Assembly (NCBI GenBank): GCA_002197995.1
Contig: NGZR01000001.1
Coordinates: 2,604,001 to 2,668,000 of the forward strand
Direction: 5' to 3'
Source of the DNA: Gaeumannomyces sp. JS-464
Lineage: Eukaryota; Ascomycota; Sordariomycetes; Magnaporthales; Magnaporthaceae
Length of the DNA: 64,000 nucleotides
Shown here: in pieces, positions 11,860-22,215 of the stretch
Position numbering within the stretch: the first letter of the stretch is position 1
Layout: each line of letters opens with the position of its first letter
The notes under the pieces: model-generated
Told to the model about the DNA's origin: nothing
Database searches by the model: none
The model's input: the letters and a program-made list of their open reading frames with translations, nothing else
Translations under genes and position numbers: made by a program

Positions 11860-13099
11860 ACCATAAATCTTACACCGACTCCTAACTACCTGCGCTTCTG
11901 ATCAATAAATGAATGATACCCCCGACATTATATCACGACAAGGCACATGCAAGTAAATAGAAAACGGCGTGCTTTTGCTTTTGCTTTTTGTGAATAATAT
12001 GACTTTGTTTATGTGTCCTACCCTCCCATTCCCTGATGAGTTGGGAAATCCATGCTACAAAAGAAAGATATCTGGCGGAAAAAAAACAAGAGTGATTGCA
12101 ATGATACAAAAAGGGGACATACACTCCGAGTCAATGACAAACAAGTCCCTTTTAAACAAGACAGGCGAAGAGAAAAACGCAGCGGTGTAGTGGGCTGGGA
12201 AGGGAGAGAGGGAGAAGACAGTAGTCGCCATACCCATCGTCGCCGGGAAGAACTCGTCAAGCATGAAAACGAGAATGGAGGAGGAGGGGACTCGTAACGA
12301 TACTCGACGCCTTTCCATCCTCTGCGACGACCTTTTGCGCCTTGTAATGGATTCCGTTTCGATGCAGCCAGACACCACGTACCACCACCTCGTCCAAAGA
12401 TAGATCCTCCTCTTGGTATTCGTTTTGTCAACTGCCTTGCAACGTTTTCCCCAACCTACTCAAGATCTCATCTCGTATGACCGCAGACAAAGTCATCCGC
12501 CGTTTAACATGGCGCATCTCCAGGAAGTAGACAGAAGGGGAACAAAAAAAAAAACTTCAATAAATCGTCGCTCGCGCTCGCGGTAACAACGTACTTTGGG
12601 AGTAGGGGCGTTGAGGAGTGGTATGCCAGGATTCCATCCCTGCCGGAATCTCCAAGGGTATCCCTTTCCTGCGGGAAACGAAAGGAAGCAAAAAAGAAAA
12701 GGGAACTAGGAAGCGAACGGGGGCAAACAGAGATAAATAGAAAACAAAAGTCGTCCCGAATCGTGCAGTAGGTCGTTCATTAGGTTGTCTTCTCCCTCAT
12801 ACTCCTCCGCCCCTCCCCCTCACCTCCTGGTGCACGGCTCAAGCTGGGCTATGCACCCTCATCCAACTCGTCCTTCGCGGGACCGTCTCCATGTTTCTCC
12901 ATTTTGCTTTGCGTGGGTGTAGAGTGCTGTGTGGCGTATGCAGAAGGGGAATCGGAAGGGAGAAAAAATGGATATAGCAAAAGAAAACAAGCATGGAGAG
13001 TTAAAGGAGGTACGAAAGGCACCCCGGCGCCACTTGGCGATGGGAGGATTTTCAAGATTAGCAGCAGGCAGCAAGCACTGATGTTCCACTTCAAGCCCC
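11860..13099. other. Convergent intergenic region dad1 / rho4
   Basis: 1.2 kb of AT-richer DNA between convergent genes, with several A-runs. It includes an AATAAA at 11903 soon after the dad1 stop, a candidate polyadenylation signal. Open frames here are low-complexity and overlap antiparallel. No gene supported. Confidence 0.55.
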
Positions 13100-14130
13100 T
13101 CACAAGAAGTTGCACTTTCGCTTCTTCCTCTTGGGCACACCGAACCCAGGCAGGTGGCTGCCACCAGAGGAGTAGGTGACACCACCGCCGCCGCCACCGC
13201 CGGACGTGGCCTGGGCCTCGAGGACCTTGCGGTCGCCGAGACGACTGTTTCGATGGCACGCTCGAAGATCTCGTCCACTCCGCGCATCTCCTTGCTGCTG
13301 CATTCCATGTACTGAGCGTTCATCTTGCGCGCCACGGCCTGCCCTTGCTCGGCTGTTACAGGGGTCAGGCCTTGAGCCTTGAGCATGTCGATGCAGGTTT
13401 TTGCGGAAGCGCAGGTCAGACTTGAGCCCGACCAGGATGAGCGGTGTGTAGGGGCAGAAGTGCAGGACCTCGGGTACCACTTTGAATTGCTGCTCGTTAG
13501 CCAAAATATGCTGCGACTGGAGCTGGAGGACCACGAGGGCAACAAACCTTGTCCATGACATTCTCTAGTGAGTTGGGGCAGTCGATGGCGAAGCAGACAA
13601 AAATCAAATCGGTCTCGGGGTAGGAGAGCGGCCTCAGGCGGTCGTACTCCTCTTGACCGGCCGTATCCCACAGGGCAAGCTCAACGGTCTTACCACTGGG
13701 GTTGTGTGTCGGGTAGGTGATGTAGTTCTCGAAAACGGTGGGGACGTATTTCTGCGAGACCGGTGTCAGTTTTTGTCGTCCCACAAAGAAAAAGGAGAGC
13801 CGTTTCCGCCTACCTCTGGAAAGTACCCTTGGCTGTAGCTGATCAGCAGGCAGGTCTTGCCGCAGCCGCCGTCGCCGACGACGACGATCTTCTTGGAGTA
13901 GGCGGGAGCCGGTCATGTGGGTCGCCGACGACTCTCTACCGGTCGACGAGCTCATCATTTGTGCTGACGGTGCCATCGCTCGACCGGGTTCCGCGGTTCT
14001 CTCGTCGCTCAACGGTGGACCTGCGCTGCATTGACGGCTCGTACTTTTCCTGCGACGGCTGGCGGTGGTTGTCGCTGCTATGGTTGTTGTTGTTGTAGTA
14101 GGAGTTGCGGTATTGATATGAGGACGCCAT
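13100..14130 (-). CDS. rho4: Rho-family GTPase Rho4
   Basis: Small GTPase controlling septation, actin-ring assembly and cell-wall formation in filamentous fungi. An Asn/Ser-rich N-terminal extension ([16 protein letters not shown], start 14130) precedes the P-loop [19 protein letters not shown]. Then come the switch I region [11 protein letters not shown], switch [20 protein letters not shown], the [11 protein letters not shown] nucleotide motif, the [14 protein letters not shown] helix, a Gly-rich linker, a polybasic stretch KRKKRK and a CNFL CAAX box. Introns are 5' of the AAATACGTC exon (about 13815-13752) and 13547-13480. The frame breaks by one base before the P-loop, near 13474 (missing C), 13402 (extra A) and 13245. 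Each break restores a conserved motif in another frame, so these look like sequence errors. The exact N-terminal exon structure is therefore uncertain. Confidence 0.88.
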
Positions 14131-15022
14131 GGCCCGCGGCTTTCGTTTGCGGTGTGGCTTGCTTGTCGGACTTCTTTTTCCAAACTTGTAAAGGAAAGCA
14201 GGAAGCGACTAGGGTGTGGATGATGGGAGGATGGTGGCTTGGTCGAGGCAAAAGCGATCGCCCTCCAGACGAGACAAACAAACAGCAACCAGCGCTTCCT
14301 GGAGATTGGCAGAAACGACAACGGCGGTGTACGGATGAATGTCCTGCAGGCCTCAAGCCGAGTCGAAGATGAGCAATAAAATGGTGCGGTGGAATGAAGC
14401 TGCTTGGTTCAAATGGTGAATGTTTTCCTGGATCGGGAGAGCAGAAGAAAACGAGGCACCGCGAGGTTTGATGCGGAACGGCGAGGCGCAAAAGGGAGGT
14501 GCTGTAGCCCAAATCCAGGTTCTGGGCCTGGTCGACGCAGGTGGCAGCGTTTTGTCAACAGTCGGCACGGCAACCACGAACCACGGGCGGATGATGCAAA
14601 GGGTGGGGCTCCCAATCAACACGCTCCGGCCGTTTTGTTGAGTGGTGGCGCGCCCAGGCGAGGAAAACCCCTGCCCCGCGGTCGCCCAGTCACGAACAAG
14701 GCGCGCCCAACCTTCGGCCCCGCCCGCACTTTGTTCGCTGCATGGGATGGCACGTGCTCGGCCAGCCCGTCCCTTACTAGCAGGGGCCAGGGTGCTGCAA
14801 ACCTTTCCACCGAGCTCCTTCAATTTCGTGCCTTTTTTCTTTTCTCGACTTCCGTCTTCGACAAGAGCAAACAAATAGAAAAAAAATCATCAGCACCCAA
14901 GTGGAAGATCTTCACCTCGCAGGGCACACTAATCCCTCTCCCTCTCCCAAACTCCTTTGCCGTCGCCTCTACTGCCTCAGAATCATTTTCCCCCGACATT
15001 CGCCGCCATACAAGCGTACACG
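14131..15022. other. Divergent promoter region rho4 / elongin C
   Basis: About 890 bp between divergently oriented rho4 and elongin C, containing the 5' regions of both. The last 120 bp before 15023 are CT-rich, as in many fungal leaders. No gene supported. Confidence 0.6.
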
Positions 15023-15750
15023 ATGGATGTCGAAGGCAGCACCAGAACCCCCAGCAAGTACATCACTCTGATCTCGAGCGATGGCTTCGAGTTCGTCGTG
15101 CTCAGGGAGGCTGCTATGGCCAGCCCTACCATCAAGACCATGGTCAACCCCCAGAGCCAATACGCTGAGGCCGTGGCTGCCCGGTGCACGCTCGAAGAGC
15201 TGAGGTGGGTTTGTTTCCCTGCCCGGACCAACCAACCAGTCGCCAACAGCCCACCCTCCTGGGGTCGCCCTGTCCTGGTCGCCCGCTATGACTTTGCGCT
15301 GGCAACCCCCATCCTCCCGCCTGGCAACCAACACCTGGATGATGAAAACTGTTTTGCTACGACCTGACGAGGAACGCATGCTTCGACATGACGGGCTTCC
15401 ATGGAGTTGTAACTACACTTGATCTGACTCCCTTTGTCTTCTCGCACGCGCACACACATACCCTCTCTCTCTCATTCTGTCCTCCCCGTGAAGCGGCAGC
15501 CTGCCATCCCTCCTTTGTGAATGTCGACTGATGCCTCTGCTACAGCGGGGTGGTCCTGGGCAAGGTGGTCGACTACTTCCACTACTGGTACCGGTTCCAG
15601 AACGACCAAGATGTCCCGGACATGGAGATTCCTACAGAGCTCTGCCTGGAGATCTTGATGGCGGCAGACTACCTCGGGTTGCATAGTGTGTTTCCCCTGA
15701 GCCCCTCGTCTCTCTGCCGTCATCATGCTGACAGCCGAACAGAGGCTTAG
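15023..15750 (+). CDS. ELC1: Elongin C (BTB/Skp1-fold E3 ligase adaptor)
   Basis: Two exons, 15023-15204 and 15546-15750, give 128 residues. The motifs YITLISSDGFEFVVLREAA, SPTIKTMV, AVAARCTLEEL and, after the splice, SGVVLGKVVDYFHYWYRF and ELCLEILMAADYL are diagnostic of elongin C. The protein bridges cullin and SOCS/BC-box receptors, and in yeast it acts in Rpb1 turnover with Ela1. The 341-bp intron is long for this genome. The C-terminus after MAADYLGLH is uncertain. A second small intron (GTGTTT...CCGAACAG, about 15687-15742) would end the protein in two residues at the same stop and better match the usual elongin C length. Confidence 0.92.
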
Positions 15751-16320
15751 TGACAACAGGCCAGCGGCCTGTCTAGACATTTCATGATATGATTACAGGC
15801 GTTTGGGATATCTGCTTCCATTCATTGGCCAGGCCAGTCAGCTGCCCAGCAGGAGTTTCGGAGTTGAGCAATGCTGTACCATAGACAATGAGCTATGGGC
15901 TAGCTGTCATCGTGCAGCAGCCGACACCCCAGTTGGGGTATTCTCATTCTGTTCCCCTCGCCCAGGACTTGTGACAGCACTCCACCATCTTAGCATATGC
16001 GTTCAACTAGACCTCGTGTCTGTGAGTTGTTCGTCTAATACAGATGGAAGATTACTTGCAGCCCCCACACTCTGCTGGATCGTTCACCTTCGCGGTGGTC
16101 TAGCTTTTTAGGCGGGGATACATATCATCGTAGCATTTGGACTTTTATGGGTATCGGTTTTCTGCCCTGAGTGGCTTTACCAACAGAAGTTGACTAGATA
16201 TGAACATGAACAACTTTTTTGCCCTTCGCCTTCATGAATATTCGAGTTTAGAGCCTGCGCCTTTTGAAACTCCCATCTAGCACCACACTTCGTAGAACTG
16301 TTGAAGTGTCATGTGAGATT
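15751..16320. other. Convergent intergenic region elongin C / dbr1
   Basis: 570 bp of 3' flanking sequence between convergent genes. No open frame of interest; several AT-rich stretches after 16130 could carry the 3' end signals. Confidence 0.6.
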
Positions 16321-18287
16321 TTAATAATGTCCACGACCTCGTCCGCCCCTACCTCTACCCCCACCTCTGCCTCGCCCTCCTCTCCCGCCACCTCTCCCCC
16401 TCTCCCCCTCTGCCCCAACCGCCGCCATCGCCCCTCCCGCCACCTTGACTCCCCGGTGGTCTCGCAGGCGGCCCCTTGGCCTTCCTGGCCTTCCTCTCCT
16501 CCTCACTCGCGTCCCACAGGTTCTCTATGCCCACCAGCTCGCAGAACGCGGCCGTCTGCGGGTTCGTGTACTCGTCGGGCTGCCCGCCCACGGCCTCGGG
16601 CTGCCCGGGGACGTGCGGCGGCGCCGTGTGCACAAAGTTGTCGGGGACCCGGAGCTTGCCCTTGGTCACGACGTGCTCCTCGACCCAGGCGCGCTCGGCG
16701 TCGATGAGCGGCGCGTAGTGCGCCTCGCCCCTGTCGGCGGGGACGCGGGCCACCGACGGGTCGCCGAGGCCGACGGCGAGGTCTCCGGACAGGACGCGCG
16801 TGATGGCGAGCCACTCCGGGTCGTACTCGAGCTTGTATCTGGGGCGTAGGCTTTGCTGGTGGAGGTGGCGGTAGCGGTGGGAGGAGGAGCGGCGTCGACG
16901 GAGGAGGAAGAGGACGGGAGGGGAGGGTGCGCGGCCGCCTGGGACGGGTCGAGCGGGTGGACCTCACACAGCTGCAGGAAGCCGCGGCCCGGCAGGCACT
17001 TGTCCAACGCGAGGAAGCGGACCGTCTGGTTGGTGATGCCCGGCGGCACCGGCTGGCCGGGCGTGGGTCGCCTGCCTCCCCTCGCAGGTCCAGGCGCCTC
17101 GGCTGTTGGGGGTGGCTGGCGGAAGGATGCGGGGAGGAGAGCGCGGAGGTCGTCGGATATCTCCCATGCGTGTTTGGTGCTGGGGGATTGCTGGTCTGGC
17201 TTGGCGCCTTCTTCGGTTCGGTTGGGTGTCGGAGTCTCCTCTTGCCCGATCTCGGCGGGCTTGGCGTCTTGTGTCTCGGTGCCTCCTTGGCTGTCGTCGG
17301 CGTCGTCCATGTCCAAGTCGATTTCGTCTGGGTTCCCGGCTGGTACGCTGCCGCTCCCTCCAGGCACCGGCTCAGTCTTGGACGCAGAGGCGCCAGCAGC
17401 GGCGGCAGGTTCATCAGCAGCCCTGGCGCCGTGGCACGACCCTCGCCATCAGCATATCGCCTAACAGCAGAGAACTTGCAGTGCATGTGCGCGGAGAACC
17501 AGTAGGCAGGCCTGAGGCGGTCCATGACATAAGTCGCGGCCGGGCTCCCCAGCGTGCCGTCGAGCGACTCCTGCTTGAAGAAGGGCTTGGTGCGGAACAG
17601 GGCGTTCTCGTCTCCGTGGCGCTCGACGGCGCGCGGCCAGTCGTGGCTGATGCCGACGTCGACCTGCGAGCGCAGCAGCAGCAGGCGGCGCACGTCGATC
17701 TCGCGCACGTGGTAGACGCTCTTGACGTCGTGGGCGCCAAACGGCAGGCGCTCCGTGTGGGGCCGGTTGTAGTCGACGCCCTTGAAGATGCCGGCCATGG
17801 AGGCGATGCGCAGCGGGCCCAGGCGCACGACGGAGGCGGCGCCCAGGTAGTAGATGTTTGGGGCGACCCAGCCGCCGTGGAACAGCTCGCACAGGTGCGA
17901 GGCGGCCTCGTGGTTGCCGCCGGTGAAGACGGTCAGGTAGGGGGCGGCGCGGGCGCCGGCGTAGTACTCGTGGAAGTCGCCCAGGGCGCGGTACTTGACA
18001 GGCACCGACATGACGTTGAGGTCGGCGGGGTTGCGCACGGCCTGGAAGTCGCCGCAGATGATGACCAGGTCGACGGCGCCGCCCCAGCCGCGCTCCTTGC
18101 TCGCGCGCTCGACGGCGGCGTAGATGGCGTTGAGAGTGCCATGGCCCTGGGGATTGTTCAGCTGTGAGTTCTAACGGTAGCGTGTGCGGCAGGTGCGGAA
18201 AAGGAGACAAAAAAAACAAAAAAAACATACGCAGCCTTCGACGGCAACCCGCACCCCTCCCTGGCCAGCGAGGGTTTCGACGGTCAT
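16321..18287 (-). CDS. dbr1: RNA lariat debranching enzyme Dbr1
   Basis: Hydrolyses the 2'-5' bond of intron lariats after splicing. Exon 1 is 18287-18231 (MTVETLAGQGGVRVAVEGC), intron 18230-18147, then one long exon. The metallophosphoesterase motifs are visible: GHGTL and VDLVIICGDFQAVRN, YLTVFTGGNHEA, IASMAGIFKGVDY, VDVGISHDWP and SAHMHCKFSA. The C-terminal Dbr1 domain follows (FLALDKCLPGRGFLQL ... YDPEWLAITRVL), then a helical stretch and an RGG-rich tail. Frame shifts of one base occur near 17425 (after GLLMNLP), near 16840 (CCCC run before RYKLEYDPEW) and probably in the Gly-rich tail. The stop is 16321 or 16355 depending on the tail frame. Start chosen because the ATG precedes a perfect GTATGT donor. 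Confidence 0.9.
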
Positions 18288-18970
18288 CCTGGCGGCGGGT
18301 GGTTTTCGACGCCGACTATATGATCGCGGAAAACACTTTGTGACGGCTCGAAAGAACCTGAGGAACCTTTGGTGATGCAGCATCAAGTTCTGTCCCTCAT
18401 CTTCATCCTACGAGGACTTTGATCGCATATGGCTGGCTCAATTTGGCAGGACCATTTGATATCCCAGCCATGATGGGTCAATGTGGGGCGTGCTTCCACT
18501 GAGCAACACGATCTCCAGGGGCTGCTGCAGCACTGCGTTGTAGGGCTGACACCCAGTGCTGTCACTGCAGCCACTTGATGCACCTGGGCCGGGGCCTTGA
18601 TGCGCCGATCTGATCAAGACGGACCTCGCCCAATTGATCCAGAACGGTGTTTGGATGTCATTCCTTTGTGCATGCTGGTCAGCGTCCATGGCCTCTCGGG
18701 GCTTCCGAATTGAGGCGTCCAATCGCTAGAACAAAAAGCTGCGCCTGGCCAACGCACCCTGAAATTCCCGCTCCAGATCGGAACGCAGCTCAGCTCCCGA
18801 TAATTTTTAGGGAGTCTCACAGCATCCAGTCATAAAAGCCGCCATGCACATGCGCATGAGACCAAGGCCTGCTAGGGCCAAGACCAGCTCTGTGACTCTG
18901 TCTCGTATTCCATGTATTTTAGCTGTTCAGCTTGTAGCCGACGGAGAATTAGATGCAAAGCATCACGACG

Positions 18971-18977
18971 TATAAAG
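18971..18977 (+). promoter_or_regulatory. TATA box of the alpha/beta hydrolase gene
   Basis: TATAAAG lies 95 bp upstream of the 19066 ATG within the 780-bp divergent region shared with dbr1. A CT-rich leader runs from it to the start codon. Confidence 0.5.
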
Positions 18978-19065
18978 GGCCCGCCGTATCGCGCTGCCCC
19001 TTTTTCTCCCGTTCAACTCTCCTCATCTCTAAACAAACACCTTTCCCACACCCAACAGCCAAGCC

Positions 19066-20187
19066 ATGTTCAACCTCCACCTAACGTACAGGTGGCTGCG
19101 CTGGACGCGCCCGACCTCCCCTCCGCCTCCCCTCCCGGACGGCGTGGAGCGCTTCTTCACCAAAACACCCTCGGGCGACCTCGAGATCCTGTACGCCGCG
19201 GCAGTCACCGACGGTAGTGAACAGTCCCCGCTATCCCCGCCTATCCTCTTCGTCCACGGCGGCATGGGCAGCGCCTGGGTCTGGCTCGAGTACATGCAGT
19301 ACCTTTCGGCCCGCGGCGTCCCCTGCTACGCCGTCTCGCTCCGCGGTCACGGCGAGTCCTGGCACCCCAGCTACCTGCGCATGGTGTACGGCACCACCCG
19401 CCGGGACCTCGCCGACGACGTCGTCTCGGCCCTGCGCGCCATCCTCTTCCGCCACGCCTCCGTCGACGCCGCCCCCGAGGTCGTCCTGGTCGGCCACTCG
19501 GGCGGCGGCGGCCTGTCGCAGTACATCCTGCAGGCCCCCTGGTTCAACGAACACGGCCTGCCCCGCGTGCGCGGCCTGGCTCTGCTTGGTGCCGTGCCAG
19601 GGTTTGGGAGCCTGGGCGTCTATATTAACTGGTGGTGTGCCGACCCGCTGTTCACCATTAGGATGCTGTTTCACGGCTGGCACCCTAACTCGCCGTTGTC
19701 ACACCCCGCACTCACGAAGCGCATTTTCTTTAGCGATGGGGTGGATGACGACTATGTGCTCAAGTTCCAGGCGCGCACAAGCCCCTACGAGAGCTTCCTC
19801 TGGCCCATCAGCATGATGCGGCCCTTCGTCGACCCGGCGCGTTTGCTGCGTCGTCTCTGCGGTCAGGCAAGCAGCAGTGGCGGCGGCAGCAACAGTCAGA
19901 AGATCTTGGTCATGAGCGGCGACGGGGACAAACTGATGACTCCGCCTGTCATGTGTCATCTCGCGGCGACCTATCGCGCCGCGGTTGTTGACCAAGTCAA
20001 GGCCAAGAAGATAGAGTTCGGGGAGGACGCCGCGGCGGTGGTGCCACTGGCAGGAGAGGGCGGCCTCGACAACACGGGTCAGGGGGTGAGGTTCTGCATC
20101 GTCCCGGGAGCTGGCCATCATCTCCAGAATGACGTCCAGTGGGAGGCTGGCGCGAAGAAGCTGCTTGAGTTTTACGAGCAGCTGTGA
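19066..20187 (+). CDS. Alpha/beta hydrolase of unknown substrate
   Basis: Single-exon gene of 373 residues. It shows the hydrolase fold order: oxyanion strand PPILFVHGGMGSAWVW (about residue 63), YAVSLRGHGES, nucleophile elbow VVLVGHSGGGGLS (Ser about residue 146), the acid ILVMSGDGDKLM and the histidine VPGAGHHLQND near the end. A hydrophobic N-terminal stretch (MFNLHLTYRWLRW) is too short for a clear signal peptide. Homologues are spread through filamentous fungi as esterase, lipase or epoxide-hydrolase-like proteins; the substrate cannot be read from sequence. No frame break. It shares its promoter region with dbr1. Confidence 0.9.
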   Translation: MFNLHLTYRWLRWTRPTSPPPPLPDGVERFFTKTPSGDLEILYAAAVTDGSEQSPLSPPILFVHGGMGSAWVWLEYMQYLSARGVPCYAVSLRGHGESWHPSYLRMVYGTTRRDLADDVVSALRAILFRHASVDAAPEVVLVGHSGGGGLSQYILQAPWFNEHGLPRVRGLALLGAVPGFGSLGVYINWWCADPLFTIRMLFHGWHPNSPLSHPALTKRIFFSDGVDDDYVLKFQARTSPYESFLWPISMMRPFVDPARLLRRLCGQASSSGGGSNSQKILVMSGDGDKLMTPPVMCHLAATYRAAVVDQVKAKKIEFGEDAAAVVPLAGEGGLDNTGQGVRFCIVPGAGHHLQNDVQWEAGAKKLLEFYEQL

Positions 20188-22215
20188 TGGATGACTCTGT
20201 GCCAGCCTGTTACTGCCTTTTTCCTCTCTGCTAGAATGACTTCCTGTTTGTGTTTGTCATCGGTCTGTATGCAAGCGTTTTGATACCCGTCTTACAAATT
20301 CTCAACTCCAATCCCATTCGTTTTTGGCTATAAAGACCACACGCCCCCAACCGGAATTCTATGGCTATGCTACAACAGGCCAGGCTAGCAAAGGAGCACC
20401 TACTCCTTTGGTGGCTATCTGCTCTCGGGGACAAGATGAGGCGATACGTCGGCATCCCCATTTCCTATCTCTATATATCAAGCTACTAATTCACACTATA
20501 TGTAACCCAACACAATCTCAACGCTGTGATGCCAGCCTCAAACTAGCATCTTTCTGGTCTCACGAGCCGGGGTAACCGCGCTGGCGATCGCACCTACAAC
20601 ATCCTTAACGGCCAGTCGACGTGTGGTCCCTTGGGGCCGTCGTGATGAGGCGCCGGCGCCACCTCCCGGAAGATGCCACTGTGAATAGCCGCCCGGTTGG
20701 CTCGCGCCGGTTGGTCGACTCCTCGGCCAAGGTGTGGACATGCGGATCATTGGCGCCAAGGCATGTACCCAGCACAACATTACGGTCGCCGCAAGACTTG
20801 GACCAAAAGTGAGTGTCGTCCTGCTCGCGACTCCGCCCGCGGCGGGCTTCTCCAACCTCCCCACCTCCGAGCACAGCCCATTCACCTTCGTTTACAATGA
20901 CAGCCCCCGCTAGCTATTCACCAGCCGGGTTGACCATCTCAACGTCTTGTCCGCTGACGCGAGTCCACCTGTCAGGCGGTTCTTCAGCGTTGGTGCCACA
21001 CATTGGCGGCATTTGATAAAGACTGGGCTGAAGGGAGCAGCCGCCAACATTTCGGGCGGGAAGCACGTCTCAGGATCAGACATATATGCATGGACCCACC
21101 ACCAAAGCCCTACGCGGGCGCCCATGGAAGAGTGCAGCCAGACTACGGCGGCCGAGGACCGCAAGAATAAACCCGCGACCCCGACGGACGCGAGCCTCCC
21201 AGGTCGCGACCTCACTCCCCTCCGTGCTCTCCATCTTCGTTTCGGCCCTACTGCCAGAGATCACTTCCATCTCCATCTTCTTGATACCACCCTCAAACCA
21301 TCACACGTTGCCCAACGCTCGTCTAGACCACTACCTATGCCCTATAGAGCAGGCCTGGCACAGAGCATCCTAAGCACCATCAATCTATATATACCAAGAA
21401 ACCACACCATACTTGCGCCAGCACGGACGCGTCGTCGCCTGTCACCAGGAGGGACCGCGCCGCCGCCGCACCGTCGTCGCAGAACAAGACGGGCGCTCCT
21501 CGCTCCGGGACAAGGTCCGCCGGGACAGCCCGCAACCACCAGAAGTCTCAACGGGGAGAGGCCAACCGCGGCAACAAGATGCGCCGGCTGCCCCAGTCGG
21601 CTGGAGCAACAGCGGCGGGGCCGGGCCCATTCATCGCCAGGAGGGAGGAACCTGCCGGGCGGGTGGTGAGATCTGGCGAGGGCCGGGCCGGGACGCGATG
21701 CAGCACGCCTGGATACAAGATCTTTGCTGCCCGGGAATCGCCCGCTCGATGCTCCAGAGGCGGAGGATGCTGCCCAGCGCCACGAGTTCTCGGTCACCAG
21801 CGGGCCTGCCCAAAGCCTCGGCCACGATGCCACGGGATGGCTCCTGGAGGGTTTCCGGAGGGTTCCTGTCCTTGCGTCAGACGGGTACTGCATGGTGCGT
21901 CTATGCATCCTTTCCGACTGTCCCTGCGGAGCAGTATCGAGTGAAAATTAACAACTAGTTTTAGACAGCGCCGACTCGTTCCTTAGACCACCATCATTAT
22001 GGGCCTGTGCACGGTGTTTGCTCGTTGCTCGAGCGTCGATGGGAAAAGAAGAAGAACAAACAAGAAAGGTGACTTTCGAGGGAGTGATAAGCCAGCGGAA
22101 GAACATGTCAAAGACACCGAATATCAAGATAGACATTGAATCGTCAGCCGCGTGAACTTTTGAACATTGCAACCAAAGTGGTCCTCTGTGAATGCCGCCC
22201 TATCCAAAGCGCCCC
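20188..22215. other. Convergent intergenic region; one doubtful coding-like stretch
   Basis: 2 kb between the hydrolase and rtp1. From about 21425 to 21950 on plus, all three frames stay open for long distances, and Arg/Gly/Pro-rich peptides are readable with possible frame switches. No family is recognised and no ATG or splice set can be defended. The rest, including AT-rich 20230-20560, shows nothing. Confidence 0.45.

Noticed and set aside
13100..14130. rho4 as a pseudogene because of frame breaks
   Set aside because: All GTPase motifs and the CAAX box are preserved on either side of each one-base shift, and similar shifts occur in many core genes nearby.
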